Below are positions 15,888-24,755 of a stretch of DNA of 51,716 nt, one piece after another; the first letter of the stretch is position 1; each line of letters opens with the position of its first letter. The notes under the pieces are model-generated. The model saw nothing but the letters and a program-made list of their open reading frames with translations. It was not told the DNA's origin and did no database searches. Origin of the DNA: an uncultured bacterium (GTDB taxonomy: Bacteria; Verrucomicrobiota; Lentisphaeria; Victivallales; UBA1829). The position numbers and the translations under genes are program-made. Where the stretch lies: assembly GCA_949297765.1 (NCBI GenBank), contig CASFTV010000033.1, forward strand, positions 1 through 51,716. The letters are read 5' to 3'.

Positions 15888-18614
15888 ATGAGCCGCACCG
15901 CACAAAAGAACCGTTCTCCGGAAGCCATGCCGGAACCGCCACCCTTTCCGACGGGAGAACCCGCGTTTCTCCAGGATCTCCGCCGTCCGTTCGACTGCAC
16001 CCCCCGATGGGATCCGAATCCGGAGCCGGAAGCGGATGAGGCCGATTTCCGGAACGGCCTTGCTCTGAGGATGGAATTTCCCGATCCGGAAGGTCTTCTC
16101 CATACGGCAGAAACCGATTTTCTCCGCTTCCTCGACGCAGGAGGACTCCGGAAACCCGGCGCATCTCCCGTTGTCGCACGAAAAACGGATGCCCTTTCCG
16201 GAGAGTCGTTCCGGCTGACCGTCACACCGGATTCAATCACCCTTGAAGCGGGCGGGATCGAAGGAATTCGGCGCGGCCTCTATTTTCTGACCGATCGTCT
16301 TCTGGAGGCGCGCGCCCCGTTTTTGAAATGCGGAAGCCTTGTCCGGAAACCGTGGCTGAAAAACCGGATCTCCCGCTGCTTTTTCGGACCGATCAAGCGC
16401 CCGCCGTTCAACCGGGACGAACTGATGGATGACGTCGATTATTATCCGGAGGAATATCTGAGCAAACTGGCGCGGGAAGGCGTGAACGGCCTCTGGCTCA
16501 CGGTCGTGTTCCGGGAAGTCTGCACGACATCGCTTCTGCCGCGCGATCCGGATGCGGAACACCGTCTTGAAAAGCTCCGCCGGACCGTTGAAAAATGCCG
16601 GAGATACGGAATCAGAATCTGGATTTTCTGCATCGAACCCGCGTGCTGGAATCCGTCTGCCAATCCCTGTCCGCCGGATCATCCGGAGCTGAAAGGACCG
16701 CCGGGGTATTCCGGAATCTCCTTCTGCCCCGCATCGGCAACCGCTCAGCAGTATCTCTATGAATGCACCCGGAGTCTCTTTTCCGCCGTCCCGCACCTCG
16801 GCGGAATAATCACAATCTCCCTCGGAGAACGGCTTACCTCCTGTCTGAGCACGCTCCCCCTCGGCGGCGGAAAGGAAGGTCCCTGCGGCGGAAGATGCGC
16901 TCTTGAGGCTCCGGAGATCCTCGCGCAGATCCTCCGTCCGATGGCCGCGGGAATGCGATCCGCCTCTCCCGACGCGCAGCTGATCTCCTGGCTCTACATC
17001 CCTCAGGAGGAACCGGTGGCGGAATGGATTTTTCATCTGCCGGAAAAATGGAACGGAGAAATCATCCTGACCTTCAACTTCGAGTCCGGCTGTTCGGTCC
17101 GCCAGCTCGGGAGATGCCGGACCGGAGGGGATTACTGGCTCTCCGTTCCCGGGCCGTCCGACCGGTTCGGACGGATGGCCTCCGCCGCTCACGGGCACTG
17201 TTCCATCGGCGCAAAAATTCAGGCCTGCTGCTCCCATGAGATCGCAACGGTTCCGTTTGTTCCGGTCCCCGGACTGCTCTACCGGAAGTACCGGGCAATG
17301 AAACGCCTCGGCGTGGAGCATGTGATTCAATGCTGGTATTTCGGCAACTACCCCGGTCTGATGAACCGCGCCGCCGGCGAGCTGGCGTTTGAGACTTTCG
17401 AGGATTCCGAAGAAGCGTTTTCGGAACGTCTCGCCCGCCGGGACTGGGGATCTCATGCGCATGAAATGGCCCGGGTCTGGAAACTCTTCTCCGACGCATA
17501 TTCCCATTATCCGCTGGATCTCCAATTCCAGTATTACGGTCCGATGCACGACGGCCCCGTCTGGCCGCTTCATCTGAAGCAGGTTCTGCGTTCTCTTCCC
17601 CGGTCCTGGAAGCCGGACGAGGCCCCGGCGGGAGATCTCCTCTCCGAAGCGCTCTTCAACTTTGATCTGAGAGAGGCCGCTCTTCTCTGCCGCCGCCTTT
17701 CCGATACCTGGAATGCGGGGATGGATGTTTTCAACACATTCCGCTCCACCTGCACGGACTCTTCCGATCGCCGGCTCGACGCCTCCCTGATGGATGCGCT
17801 GGCCCTTCAATTCCGCTCCGGTGCAGACATTCTGGAATTCTATCTTCTCCGCGGCCGTCTGCTGGATGATCCGCCGGATCCTCTCCGGATTCTCCGCCGT
17901 CTTGAGGAGATCGTGAACGAGGAGGCCGGACTCAGCCGCGCTCTTGCGGATCTCTGCCGCACCGATCCGCGACTCGGCTACCACTCCGAAGCCGAAGTCT
18001 GCAAGTATTTCCCGGAAAAGCTCTTCTGGCGTGCCGGCGTTCTGGAACACACACTCGCTGCCGATTTTCCCGAATTCCGCCGCCATCTGCTCTCCGGCGG
18101 TTCCCCGTCGGAATTTCTCCTGAAGCCGTCGCCGCTTTATCGTCTCGGGACCGGCTATTCATGCGGAAACTGTCTCTGGCGGGCGGAAAAGGAGAAATCC
18201 CTCCTCCGCATTACGGTCGACTGCTTCATCCGGAAAGGAAGCACCCCGTCCGGAGAATGCGTGAGGTTCTTCCTGCTCGACCGGAAAGGACGCCGCACTC
18301 CGTGGACCGTTCTGAGGCTCAGCCGGTCCGGGGAATCCTGCGACTCCTTCCGCTGCGCTCATCTTCATTCCGAAGAACATGAAACACACTGGCGGGCGGT
18401 TCTGGAAATTCCGCGGATCGCGCTGGACGATGATTCCGCTGTCTGGTTCGGCTTCCAGCATGAGTGGCAGATGGAGGACGGCTCCATCCGCCGGGAAGAC
18501 TGTCCGGAAGGAACGGGATCAATGGAAGCCCGTCTGAATCTGGATTTTTTCCGTCCGGAGCGTCTGCTTCTGCTGGAACTGATCCCTGTCCGCGAATCCC
18601 GGACGGCGCAATGA
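15888..18614 (+). CDS. GH20-like (zincin-like plus TIM barrel) glycosidase-related protein, cytoplasmic
   Basis: About 908 residues from the ATG at 15888, which has AAGGAG 12 bases upstream. The segment SFRLTVTPDSITLEAGGIEGIRRGLYFLTDRL is typical of the zincin-like domain preceding the catalytic barrel of GH20 hexosaminidases. The barrel follows (GVNGLWLTVVFREV, YGIRIWIFCIEPACWNP). The usual Asp-Glu catalytic pair is not seen at the expected place, where the sequence is HLGGIITISLGERLT. No signal peptide is visible, unlike the other glycosidases here. The C-terminus looks like a CBM9-type beta domain. It appears to be in an operon with the AraC gene. Exact activity is unknown. Confidence 0.68.
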   Translation: MSRTAQKNRSPEAMPEPPPFPTGEPAFLQDLRRPFDCTPRWDPNPEPEADEADFRNGLALRMEFPDPEGLLHTAETDFLRFLDAGGLRKPGASPVVARKTDALSGESFRLTVTPDSITLEAGGIEGIRRGLYFLTDRLLEARAPFLKCGSLVRKPWLKNRISRCFFGPIKRPPFNRDELMDDVDYYPEEYLSKLAREGVNGLWLTVVFREVCTTSLLPRDPDAEHRLEKLRRTVEKCRRYGIRIWIFCIEPACWNPSANPCPPDHPELKGPPGYSGISFCPASATAQQYLYECTRSLFSAVPHLGGIITISLGERLTSCLSTLPLGGGKEGPCGGRCALEAPEILAQILRPMAAGMRSASPDAQLISWLYIPQEEPVAEWIFHLPEKWNGEIILTFNFESGCSVRQLGRCRTGGDYWLSVPGPSDRFGRMASAAHGHCSIGAKIQACCSHEIATVPFVPVPGLLYRKYRAMKRLGVEHVIQCWYFGNYPGLMNRAAGELAFETFEDSEEAFSERLARRDWGSHAHEMARVWKLFSDAYSHYPLDLQFQYYGPMHDGPVWPLHLKQVLRSLPRSWKPDEAPAGDLLSEALFNFDLREAALLCRRLSDTWNAGMDVFNTFRSTCTDSSDRRLDASLMDALALQFRSGADILEFYLLRGRLLDDPPDPLRILRRLEEIVNEEAGLSRALADLCRTDPRLGYHSEAEVCKYFPEKLFWRAGVLEHTLAADFPEFRRHLLSGGSPSEFLLKPSPLYRLGTGYSCGNCLWRAEKEKSLLRITVDCFIRKGSTPSGECVRFFLLDRKGRRTPWTVLRLSRSGESCDSFRCAHLHSEEHETHWRAVLEIPRIALDDDSAVWFGFQHEWQMEDGSIRREDCPEGTGSMEARLNLDFFRPERLLLLELIPVRESRTAQ

Positions 18615-18639
18615 AAAAGGCCGGACAAACTGTCCGGCC
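18613..18639 (-). terminator. Rho-independent terminator of the acetyl esterase gene
   Basis: GGCCGGACA and TGTCCGGCC (18619-18639) form a 9-bp GC-rich stem with a 3-base loop. On the minus strand it is followed directly by TTTTT. It overlaps the stop codon of the convergent GH20-like gene and may also slow transcription from that side. Confidence 0.8.
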
Positions 18640-18666
18640 CGAAGATGCTGAAACTGCACCTTTTGC

Positions 18667-20643
18667 TTACTTGGATTCCATCTCGAAGGTCTGTGCGCCC
18701 GGAGGATTGAATCCGTGATCCGCGCCCTGGATATACTTGATCTTCTTGGGACCCGGAATGTTGTTGTAGAGAACCGTCACGCCGCTGGGCGGACAGGTGT
18801 AGTCGCCGAGGCCCGCCTTGGTGATGAACACCGGACAGGTCTTCGGAATGCGCTTCGCATGGTTGACGATGTCATAGTAGTTCAGACCCGGAACATACGA
18901 AGGTCTCCATCCGTTGAGCCGCTTGATCGTCGTGGCACCGAAGTCGGCGCACCACGGGATGCTGGGCGTCGCATAATTGACCTGCGGATCCAGCGCCGCC
19001 GCCCAGACGGTCTGCAGTCCGCCCTGGCTTCCGCCGTTCGCCTGAAGGTTCTTTCCGTCCCACTGCGGGAGCGACTTGATGAACTGGAGCGACCGCATCA
19101 CGCGGAGCGCCATTCCATTGAAATACGCCTGTTCCGGATCGGCATTCTGCTTCGGATCAAACGCATAAATCTGATTGTTGGATTTGATCTTCGCAAAGAA
19201 ATCCTTGTAGTATTCGGCATCTTTTCCGAGATCATAGCCGTGGGCGTTGATCGTGAAGTTGATTTTGTCGCCCGGGAGCCATCCGGCGGGTTTCTGCACA
19301 CTGGTTCCGTAGCCCTGATAATGGACAACCGCCTTCAGGGATTTCGGCTTGGCGTTGACCGGAATGGAGAGATATCCCGTAACAGGACGCGGTCCCGCGC
19401 AGTCGATCGAGACAGCATACTGTTTGACCTTCGCATTGGAGGGCTGAACTTCCGTCATCGTGTACTTGAGCGGAACTTTGTCCAGTTTCGCCTTCTGTTT
19501 TGCCCAGAACGCATCGAAATCCTGCGGCTCGGGAACCGCCTGTTTCAGCGTGGCAATCTGCACGCCGGCTCCGCCGTCAAACGCTTTGGCGCGGGTGATG
19601 GTCTTGCCCTTCATCCACGGATGCGGATAGACAAGGCCGACATTGAAGCCTTTGTGATCGCGCAGCCATGCTTCGACGCGCACAAAACCCGGCTTGTCCG
19701 AGCTGGTGGTCACTTCGATCGGCTGATTCGGAACCACGTTGACCGTTCCGGTCTTGGTGATTCCGTCATCGCCCGAACGTTTCCAGAACAGCGTGTAGGG
19801 CTTGTCCGGGAGTTTCTGTCCGGCAAAATCCACGACAAACGTGAACTTCATCGGTTCCCCCGGCTTGTAATCCGGATTGTCGCGATCCAGCTTCGCGGAA
19901 AGTTTGATCTTGGAGTTGTCAACTCTGACCGGATTGAGTTTCTTCAGATTGTCGAATTTCCCGACCACATACAGTTCGGCCGATTTATATTTGTTTCCGG
20001 TCTGCTGGAAGGTCCAGTCGGGATGGCCTTTCTGATTCGGGTTGTTGCCGATTCCCAGCTCGCAATTCCGGTCATGGTGGCGGTTGTAGGCGAAGACCGT
20101 CTGCTTCTTCAGGTAATTATGCACCTGCATGGAGCCGTGACCGGAGACGTTGCTTTTGTCCGCCGAGTCGCCGAAGTCGTATTTCCCGGTCGCTCCGGGG
20201 ATCTGCTTGGCGTTTCCGCCTCCGTAATTTGTCTGCCAGAATTCAATATTGCCCTTCTCAAACGTCCCGGTTTCCACGCCGGGAACATTCGAGGCAACCT
20301 TCAGATTGGTGACATAATCCTGAATGATACCCGATGTTGCACTCGGTGCGCCGACCTTGTAAAGATCCTGCGTGAACGGATCCATTTCCGCATAGACCCA
20401 GGTCTCCTTGCCCTGTTTGTCCGTGAGCTTCAGCAGATATCCGATCCGCTTCAGTGTTCCGGAAAGAGCATCGGAATTGTCCTTCGAATATCCGGCTGAG
20501 CGGAATCCGGCGATCGGTGAAAACTGATAGATCAGTTCATACCCCTTGGCTTCCGGAACCAGCTGTTCCAGTTCGGGCACATCCGCCGCAAGCGGAAGCA
20601 TCCCGAGGGCAAGGGCCGACAATGCAAACGATTTCAATTTCAT
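18667..20643 (-). CDS. Secreted acetyl xylan esterase-like protein (CE7/AXE1 family) with an N-terminal extension
   Basis: 658 residues from the ATG at 20643, preceded by a purine-rich AGGAAGAGGA. MKLKSFALSALALGMLPLAAD is a signal peptide. The last 300 residues form an alpha/beta hydrolase of the acetyl xylan esterase/cephalosporin deacetylase type. Nucleophile S539 is in GGSQGG, the acid D614 in GLGDYTCPPS, and H643 in GADHGF. DFDAFWAKQKAKL is a typical CE7 entry motif. CE7 proteins usually have about 320 residues, so roughly 330 extra N-terminal residues of unknown fold precede the hydrolase. It likely removes acetyl groups from a polysaccharide outside the cytoplasm. Confidence 0.82.
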   Translation of the reverse strand: MKLKSFALSALALGMLPLAADVPELEQLVPEAKGYELIYQFSPIAGFRSAGYSKDNSDALSGTLKRIGYLLKLTDKQGKETWVYAEMDPFTQDLYKVGAPSATSGIIQDYVTNLKVASNVPGVETGTFEKGNIEFWQTNYGGGNAKQIPGATGKYDFGDSADKSNVSGHGSMQVHNYLKKQTVFAYNRHHDRNCELGIGNNPNQKGHPDWTFQQTGNKYKSAELYVVGKFDNLKKLNPVRVDNSKIKLSAKLDRDNPDYKPGEPMKFTFVVDFAGQKLPDKPYTLFWKRSGDDGITKTGTVNVVPNQPIEVTTSSDKPGFVRVEAWLRDHKGFNVGLVYPHPWMKGKTITRAKAFDGGAGVQIATLKQAVPEPQDFDAFWAKQKAKLDKVPLKYTMTEVQPSNAKVKQYAVSIDCAGPRPVTGYLSIPVNAKPKSLKAVVHYQGYGTSVQKPAGWLPGDKINFTINAHGYDLGKDAEYYKDFFAKIKSNNQIYAFDPKQNADPEQAYFNGMALRVMRSLQFIKSLPQWDGKNLQANGGSQGGLQTVWAAALDPQVNYATPSIPWCADFGATTIKRLNGWRPSYVPGLNYYDIVNHAKRIPKTCPVFITKAGLGDYTCPPSGVTVLYNNIPGPKKIKYIQGADHGFNPPGAQTFEMESK

Positions 20644-20719
20644 TGTTTTCCTCTTCCTTTGTTTCTTGTTGCATTTTTCAAATGAATTTCGGAAATCGAA
20701 AATCATCCCCATCTCCGCA

Positions 20720-20748
20720 ACAATAACACAGAAGAGAAGTCTTGTCAA
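20720..20748 (-). promoter_or_regulatory. Promoter of the acetyl esterase gene
   Basis: On the minus strand TTGACA (20743-20748) and TATTGT (20720-20725) are exactly 17 bases apart, in an AT-rich stretch. The start site would be about 70 bases before the ATG at 20643. Confidence 0.55.
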
Positions 20749-20852
20749 GAAAAAAATAGTAAAACCTTGGGATTTTCCTGCCTGCACACAGAAAAAACAC
20801 TCCGCATTTCCGGCGGAATCCGGAGAAATTCTTTGACCGGAAATCCGGAGAA

Positions 20853-21806
20853 TCAGGCCTCGCCGGAGCGGAGGAGATCTTCAAAATAGGCGATCGTCCG
20901 TTTCAGTCCCTCTTCGAGCGGGGTGGTCGGAGTCCAGCCGAGGAGCTGTTTCGCCTTGGTGATGTCGGGCTTGCGCTGACGCGGATCGTCGGACGGCAGA
21001 GGTTTGAACACAAGTTCCGAGCGCGAGGAGGTCAGTTCCTTCACCAGTCCGGCAAGCTGGAGCATCGTGAACTCCACCGGATTGCCGATGTTGACCGGCC
21101 CGGTGATTTCGTCGCCGGTGTTCATCATGCGGACCATCGCGTCGATCAGATCCGTACAGTAGCAGAAACTGCGGGTCTGGGAGCCGTCTCCGTAGATGGT
21201 GATCGGTTCATTGCGCAGCGCCTGAAGAATGAAGTTGCTGACCACCCGGCCGTCGTTCGGGTGCATGTTGGGTCCGTAGGTGTTGAAGATCCGGACAATC
21301 TTGATCCGCAGATTGCACTGGCGGCGGTAGGACATGAACAGCGTTTCCGCCGCCCGCTTCCCCTCGTCGTAACAGGCGCGTTCCCCGATCGGGTTCACGT
21401 TGCCCCAGTACTCCTCCACCTGCGGATGTACATTCGGATCACCGTAGACTTCCGATGTCGACGCCTGAAGAATTTTTGCTCCCGTCCGCCTGGCAAGCCC
21501 GAGCATGTTGATCGCTCCGTGGACGCAGGTTTTCACCGTCTGCGCGGGATCCTTCTGATAATGCACCGGCGAGGCGGGGCATGCCAGATTGTAGATCTCG
21601 TCCACCTCCACATACAGCGGAAACGTCACGTCGTGGCGGAGCAGTTCAAACCGGCGGTTGTCCATCAGCGCTTCGATGTTCTTCTTGTTCCCCGTGAAGA
21701 AATTATCCGCACAGATCACGCTGTGTCCCTCGTTCAGAAGCCGTTCGCAGAGATGGGAGCCGAGAAAACCGCCCCCGCCGGTGACCAGAATATTTTTGCG
21801 CGTCAT
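20853..21806 (-). CDS. UDP-glucuronate decarboxylase (UDP-xylose synthase), NAD-dependent SDR
   Basis: 317 residues. It converts UDP-glucuronate to UDP-xylose. The Rossmann motif [10 protein letters not shown] is at the N-terminus. The catalytic STSEVYGDP and [11 protein letters not shown] (YxxxK) follow, with the family-specific stretches [19 protein letters not shown] and [10 protein letters not shown]. Length and order match bacterial and eukaryotic UXS enzymes lacking a membrane anchor. A good promoter lies 70 bases upstream. The product would feed surface glycan synthesis, and a xylan-type esterase lies next to it on the same strand. dTDP-glucose dehydratase is a less likely reading. Confidence 0.9.
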   Translation of the reverse strand: MTRKNILVTGGGGFLGSHLCERLLNEGHSVICADNFFTGNKKNIEALMDNRRFELLRHDVTFPLYVEVDEIYNLACPASPVHYQKDPAQTVKTCVHGAINMLGLARRTGAKILQASTSEVYGDPNVHPQVEEYWGNVNPIGERACYDEGKRAAETLFMSYRRQCNLRIKIVRIFNTYGPNMHPNDGRVVSNFILQALRNEPITIYGDGSQTRSFCYCTDLIDAMVRMMNTGDEITGPVNIGNPVEFTMLQLAGLVKELTSSRSELVFKPLPSDDPRQRKPDITKAKQLLGWTPTTPLEEGLKRTIAYFEDLLRSGEA

Positions 21807-21877
21807 GACAACACCCTGTCTTTGAAAATCGTCGTGGACTCCTCCGGAAAACCCGTCCGGAAGAGCTTTCGGGGATA

Positions 21878-21906
21878 TCTATACCATAAGAACAGGATCC
21901 TGTCAA
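21878..21906 (-). promoter_or_regulatory. Promoter of the UDP-xylose synthase gene
   Basis: On the minus strand TTGACA (21901-21906) and TATAGA (21878-21883) are separated by 17 bases. The spacer contains the 12-base palindrome ACAGGATCCTGT (21892-21903), which overlaps the -35 box and could be an operator or chance. The predicted leader is about 65 bases. Confidence 0.6.
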
Positions 21907-21915
21907 GCCGTCTTT

Positions 21916-22914
21916 TCAAATTTCAGGCATTGTTTTCCCTTCCGCCCGCCGGACGGCCTCCGCGGAGAACAGACGCCGGCAGAGATCCGCCATGTCGGGC
22001 GGAAGACTCGCCGACGCACAGAGCGTCCCTCCGCGGAAGGGGAGCCGGATCTCCGATGCGTGCAGCGCCTGCCGCGGAAGAATCAGACACTCCCGGTCCG
22101 CATCGGTCAGCGTATCCGAAAGAAAGCGGATGAACAGCGTTTCATCCGGTCCGTAAAGTTTGTCTCCGACCAGCGGAAATCCCAGGGAACAGAGGGTCGC
22201 CCGGATCTGATGAAGCCGTCCCGTCCGCGGAAACGCCTCCACCAGACTGAACGAATCCCGGCGTTCCAGACAGCGGAACAGCGTTTCCGCCCGCTCCCCC
22301 TCCGGCACCGGGTCCGGCGTGAACCTTCGCTTCTTCCGGACCTTCGCCGCCGGATCGGACGAGAGCCATCCCTCCGCCGCCAGTTCCTCCGGAAACGTCC
22401 CGTGAACCAGCGTGATGTAGCGTTTGTGAACATGCGCTCCGGTCAGCTCCCGCGTGAACTCCGCCGCCGCTGCCGCATCCCGCGCGACCAGAACCACTCC
22501 GGATGTTTCCCGGTCAAGACGGGTCGCAATATGGATTTTTTCTCCGAAGCGCTCCCGCAGCAGATGCCACAGCGTGTGCCGGAAAAACACTCCCGCCGGA
22601 TGACACGGCAGATTTCCGGATTTGGAAACGGCAAGATACTCCGGCGTCTCCCCCAGAAGCTCAAACGACGGATCGACCGGCGGTTCCTCCAGAACCCGGG
22701 GCAGGAAGGCGATCCGCTCTCCCGCCTGAAGACGGCGCGAAGGTTTGGTCTCTTTCCCGTTGAGCAGAATTTCTCCGTCCGCAATGCTCTTCTGCCACTC
22801 GGTGCGGGAGCGGTAGCTGAAGCGTTTCTGCAGATAAAAATCGAGCCGGACTCCATGACTGTCCGGCTCGATGACAGTTTCCGCGATCCTTCTGTCGGAG
22901 GGTCGGTCCGTCAT
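21916..22914 (-). CDS. RluA-family pseudouridine synthase with S4 domain
   Basis: 332 residues. An S4 RNA-binding domain ([32 protein letters not shown]) is followed by the synthase domain with the catalytic Asp in [16 protein letters not shown] and the later [22 protein letters not shown] and GDKLYG motifs. It modifies uridine in rRNA or tRNA. The target is not clear from sequence. The ATG at 22914 overlaps the ilvD stop in an ATGA arrangement, so the two genes are translationally coupled. Confidence 0.87.
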   Translation of the reverse strand: MTDRPSDRRIAETVIEPDSHGVRLDFYLQKRFSYRSRTEWQKSIADGEILLNGKETKPSRRLQAGERIAFLPRVLEEPPVDPSFELLGETPEYLAVSKSGNLPCHPAGVFFRHTLWHLLRERFGEKIHIATRLDRETSGVVLVARDAAAAAEFTRELTGAHVHKRYITLVHGTFPEELAAEGWLSSDPAAKVRKKRRFTPDPVPEGERAETLFRCLERRDSFSLVEAFPRTGRLHQIRATLCSLGFPLVGDKLYGPDETLFIRFLSDTLTDADRECLILPRQALHASEIRLPFRGGTLCASASLPPDMADLCRRLFSAEAVRRAEGKTMPEI

Positions 22915-24596
22915 TTTCCGACTTTGAGGACGCCGCCGGTGTCGGCGCTGGTCGCCAGACTGGCGTATTTCGCAAGATATCCGGTCTTGATCTTCGGTTC
23001 GCGCAGCTTCCAGGTTTTGCGGCGCTCCGCGATCACATCGTCGGAAACCTCCAGCGTGACGGTCCGGTTCGGAATGTCGATGGCGATGATGTCGCCGGGT
23101 TCCACCAGTCCGATCAGTCCGCCCGCGGCGGCTTCCGGACTCACATGGCCGATGCAGGCTCCGTGCGTGGCGCCGGAGAAGCGTCCGTCGGTGATGAGCG
23201 CCACGGAAGATCCGAGTCCGCGTCCCATAATGTAGCTGGTCGGCGCCAGCATCTCCTGCATTCCGGGACCGCCTTTCGGTCCCTCGTAGCGGATCACGAC
23301 CACGTCGCCTTCCTTGACCTTTCCGCCGAGAATGCCTTCGCATGCCTCTTCCTGACTTTCAAAAATCACCGCCGGGCCTTTGTGGACCAGCATTTTCGGA
23401 TCCACTCCGGCGGCCTTCACCACGCAGCCCTTCTCCGCGAGATTGCCGAAGAGAATGGCCAGTCCGCCGGCTTTGCTGTATGCGTTGTCCAGCGTATGGA
23501 TGATGTCGCCGTCCGGATCGGGGGCCGCGGAATACTGTTCCGCCAGAGTCTTGCCGGAAACGGTCGGGCAGGAGCCGTCGATGAGGCCGGTCTTCGCGAT
23601 TTCCTTGACAATCGCCATGATGCCGCCGACCCGGTTGCAGTCCTCCACGATGTGCGCCGTGCTTCTGGACGGGGCAAGTTTGCAGAGGGTCGGCGTCTTT
23701 CTGGAGATCGCATCCAGTTCCTTGAGGTCGACGCTGAGTCCCGCCTCATTGGCGATTGCAAGCGTATGGAGAACCGTGTTGGAGGAGCCGCCCATCGCCA
23801 TGTCGAGGACCAGCGCGTTCCGGAAGGAGGCCGCCGTCACAAAGTCTTTTGCCCGCGGCGGATGTTCCATTTTCGCCATTTCGACAATGCGGAAGGCCGC
23901 TTTGCGCCAGAGTTCGATGCGTTTCGGATCGTCGGCGGCGATCGTGCCGTTTCCGGGAAGTGCGATGCCGAGCGCTTCGCAGAGACAGTTCATGCTGTTG
24001 GCGGTGAACATGCCCGAGCAGGATCCCGGTCCGGGACAGGCCGTGCATTCGAGCTGCTCCAGTTTGGCATCGTCGATCTTGTTGACCACGCGGGCGGCGA
24101 CGCCCTCAAAGATGGAGTTCAGATCCGTGTCATGGTCGATCCAGGGGGTTTTCCCGGCGCGCATCGGTCCGCCGGAAGCGAAGATGGTCGGGATGTTGAG
24201 CCGCATCGCCCCCATCAGCATGCCGGGAACGATCTTGTCGCAGTTCGGAATGCAGATCATGGCGTCGAACGGATGGGCGGATCCCATGGTTTCGACGCTG
24301 TCGGCGATGATCTCGCGGCTGGCGAGAGAATATTTCATTCCGGAATGCGCCATCGCGATGCCGTCGCAGACGGCGATGGTGTTGAATTCATAAGGGACTC
24401 CGCCCGCTTCCCGGATGGCGTCGCAGATGATCTCGCCGACCTTTTTGAGGTGACAGTGCCCGGGAACAATGTTGGTGTAGGAGTTGCAGACTCCGATGAA
24501 GGGTTTCCCGATGTCGGAACGCTGGATGCCGGTTGCCATCATCAGAGCGCGGTGCGGCGCACGCTCCAGTCCTTTCTTCATGATGTCGCTTCGCAT
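22911..24596 (-). CDS. ilvD: Dihydroxy-acid dehydratase
   Basis: 561 residues, the usual length. It dehydrates 2,3-dihydroxy-3-methyl acids to the 2-oxo acids that lead to valine, leucine and isoleucine. The iron-sulfur ligands lie in [25 protein letters not shown] and [20 protein letters not shown]. The C-terminal [16 protein letters not shown] and [11 protein letters not shown] are family signatures. The ATG at 24596 is preceded by GAGAGG. A longer upstream start is unlikely because it would reach into the promoter region shared with ffh. No other branched-chain biosynthesis gene is in view. Confidence 0.96.
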   Translation of the reverse strand: MRSDIMKKGLERAPHRALMMATGIQRSDIGKPFIGVCNSYTNIVPGHCHLKKVGEIICDAIREAGGVPYEFNTIAVCDGIAMAHSGMKYSLASREIIADSVETMGSAHPFDAMICIPNCDKIVPGMLMGAMRLNIPTIFASGGPMRAGKTPWIDHDTDLNSIFEGVAARVVNKIDDAKLEQLECTACPGPGSCSGMFTANSMNCLCEALGIALPGNGTIAADDPKRIELWRKAAFRIVEMAKMEHPPRAKDFVTAASFRNALVLDMAMGGSSNTVLHTLAIANEAGLSVDLKELDAISRKTPTLCKLAPSRSTAHIVEDCNRVGGIMAIVKEIAKTGLIDGSCPTVSGKTLAEQYSAAPDPDGDIIHTLDNAYSKAGGLAILFGNLAEKGCVVKAAGVDPKMLVHKGPAVIFESQEEACEGILGGKVKEGDVVVIRYEGPKGGPGMQEMLAPTSYIMGRGLGSSVALITDGRFSGATHGACIGHVSPEAAAGGLIGLVEPGDIIAIDIPNRTVTLEVSDDVIAERRKTWKLREPKIKTGYLAKYASLATSADTGGVLKVGK

Positions 24597-24637
24597 GGTG
24601 AATCCTCTCTTTTTACGAAAAATTATTGAAAGTCCGG

Positions 24638-24665
24638 TTGAAATTTCGTCGTTTCCTGCCATAAT
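24638..24665 (+). promoter_or_regulatory. Candidate promoter of ffh
   Basis: TTGAAA (24638-24643) and CATAAT (24660-24665) are 16 bases apart on the plus strand. A second TATAAT-like stretch lies at about 24704. The gap between ilvD and ffh is divergent, so the minus-strand ilvD promoter must lie here too, but I could not single it out. Confidence 0.4.
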
Positions 24666-24755
24666 ATAAAGGACAGTCGTCGGGCGTGTTTTTCAGCCAT
24701 TCGCATAATATAACACGGCTGTTGCGTTTACACAAGGCAGGAGAAGAAATAAATT

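Noticed and set aside
16233-18086. Open frame antisense to the GH20-like gene
   Set aside because: The plus-strand product shows clear domain motifs, while the antisense translation is compositionally odd and has none.
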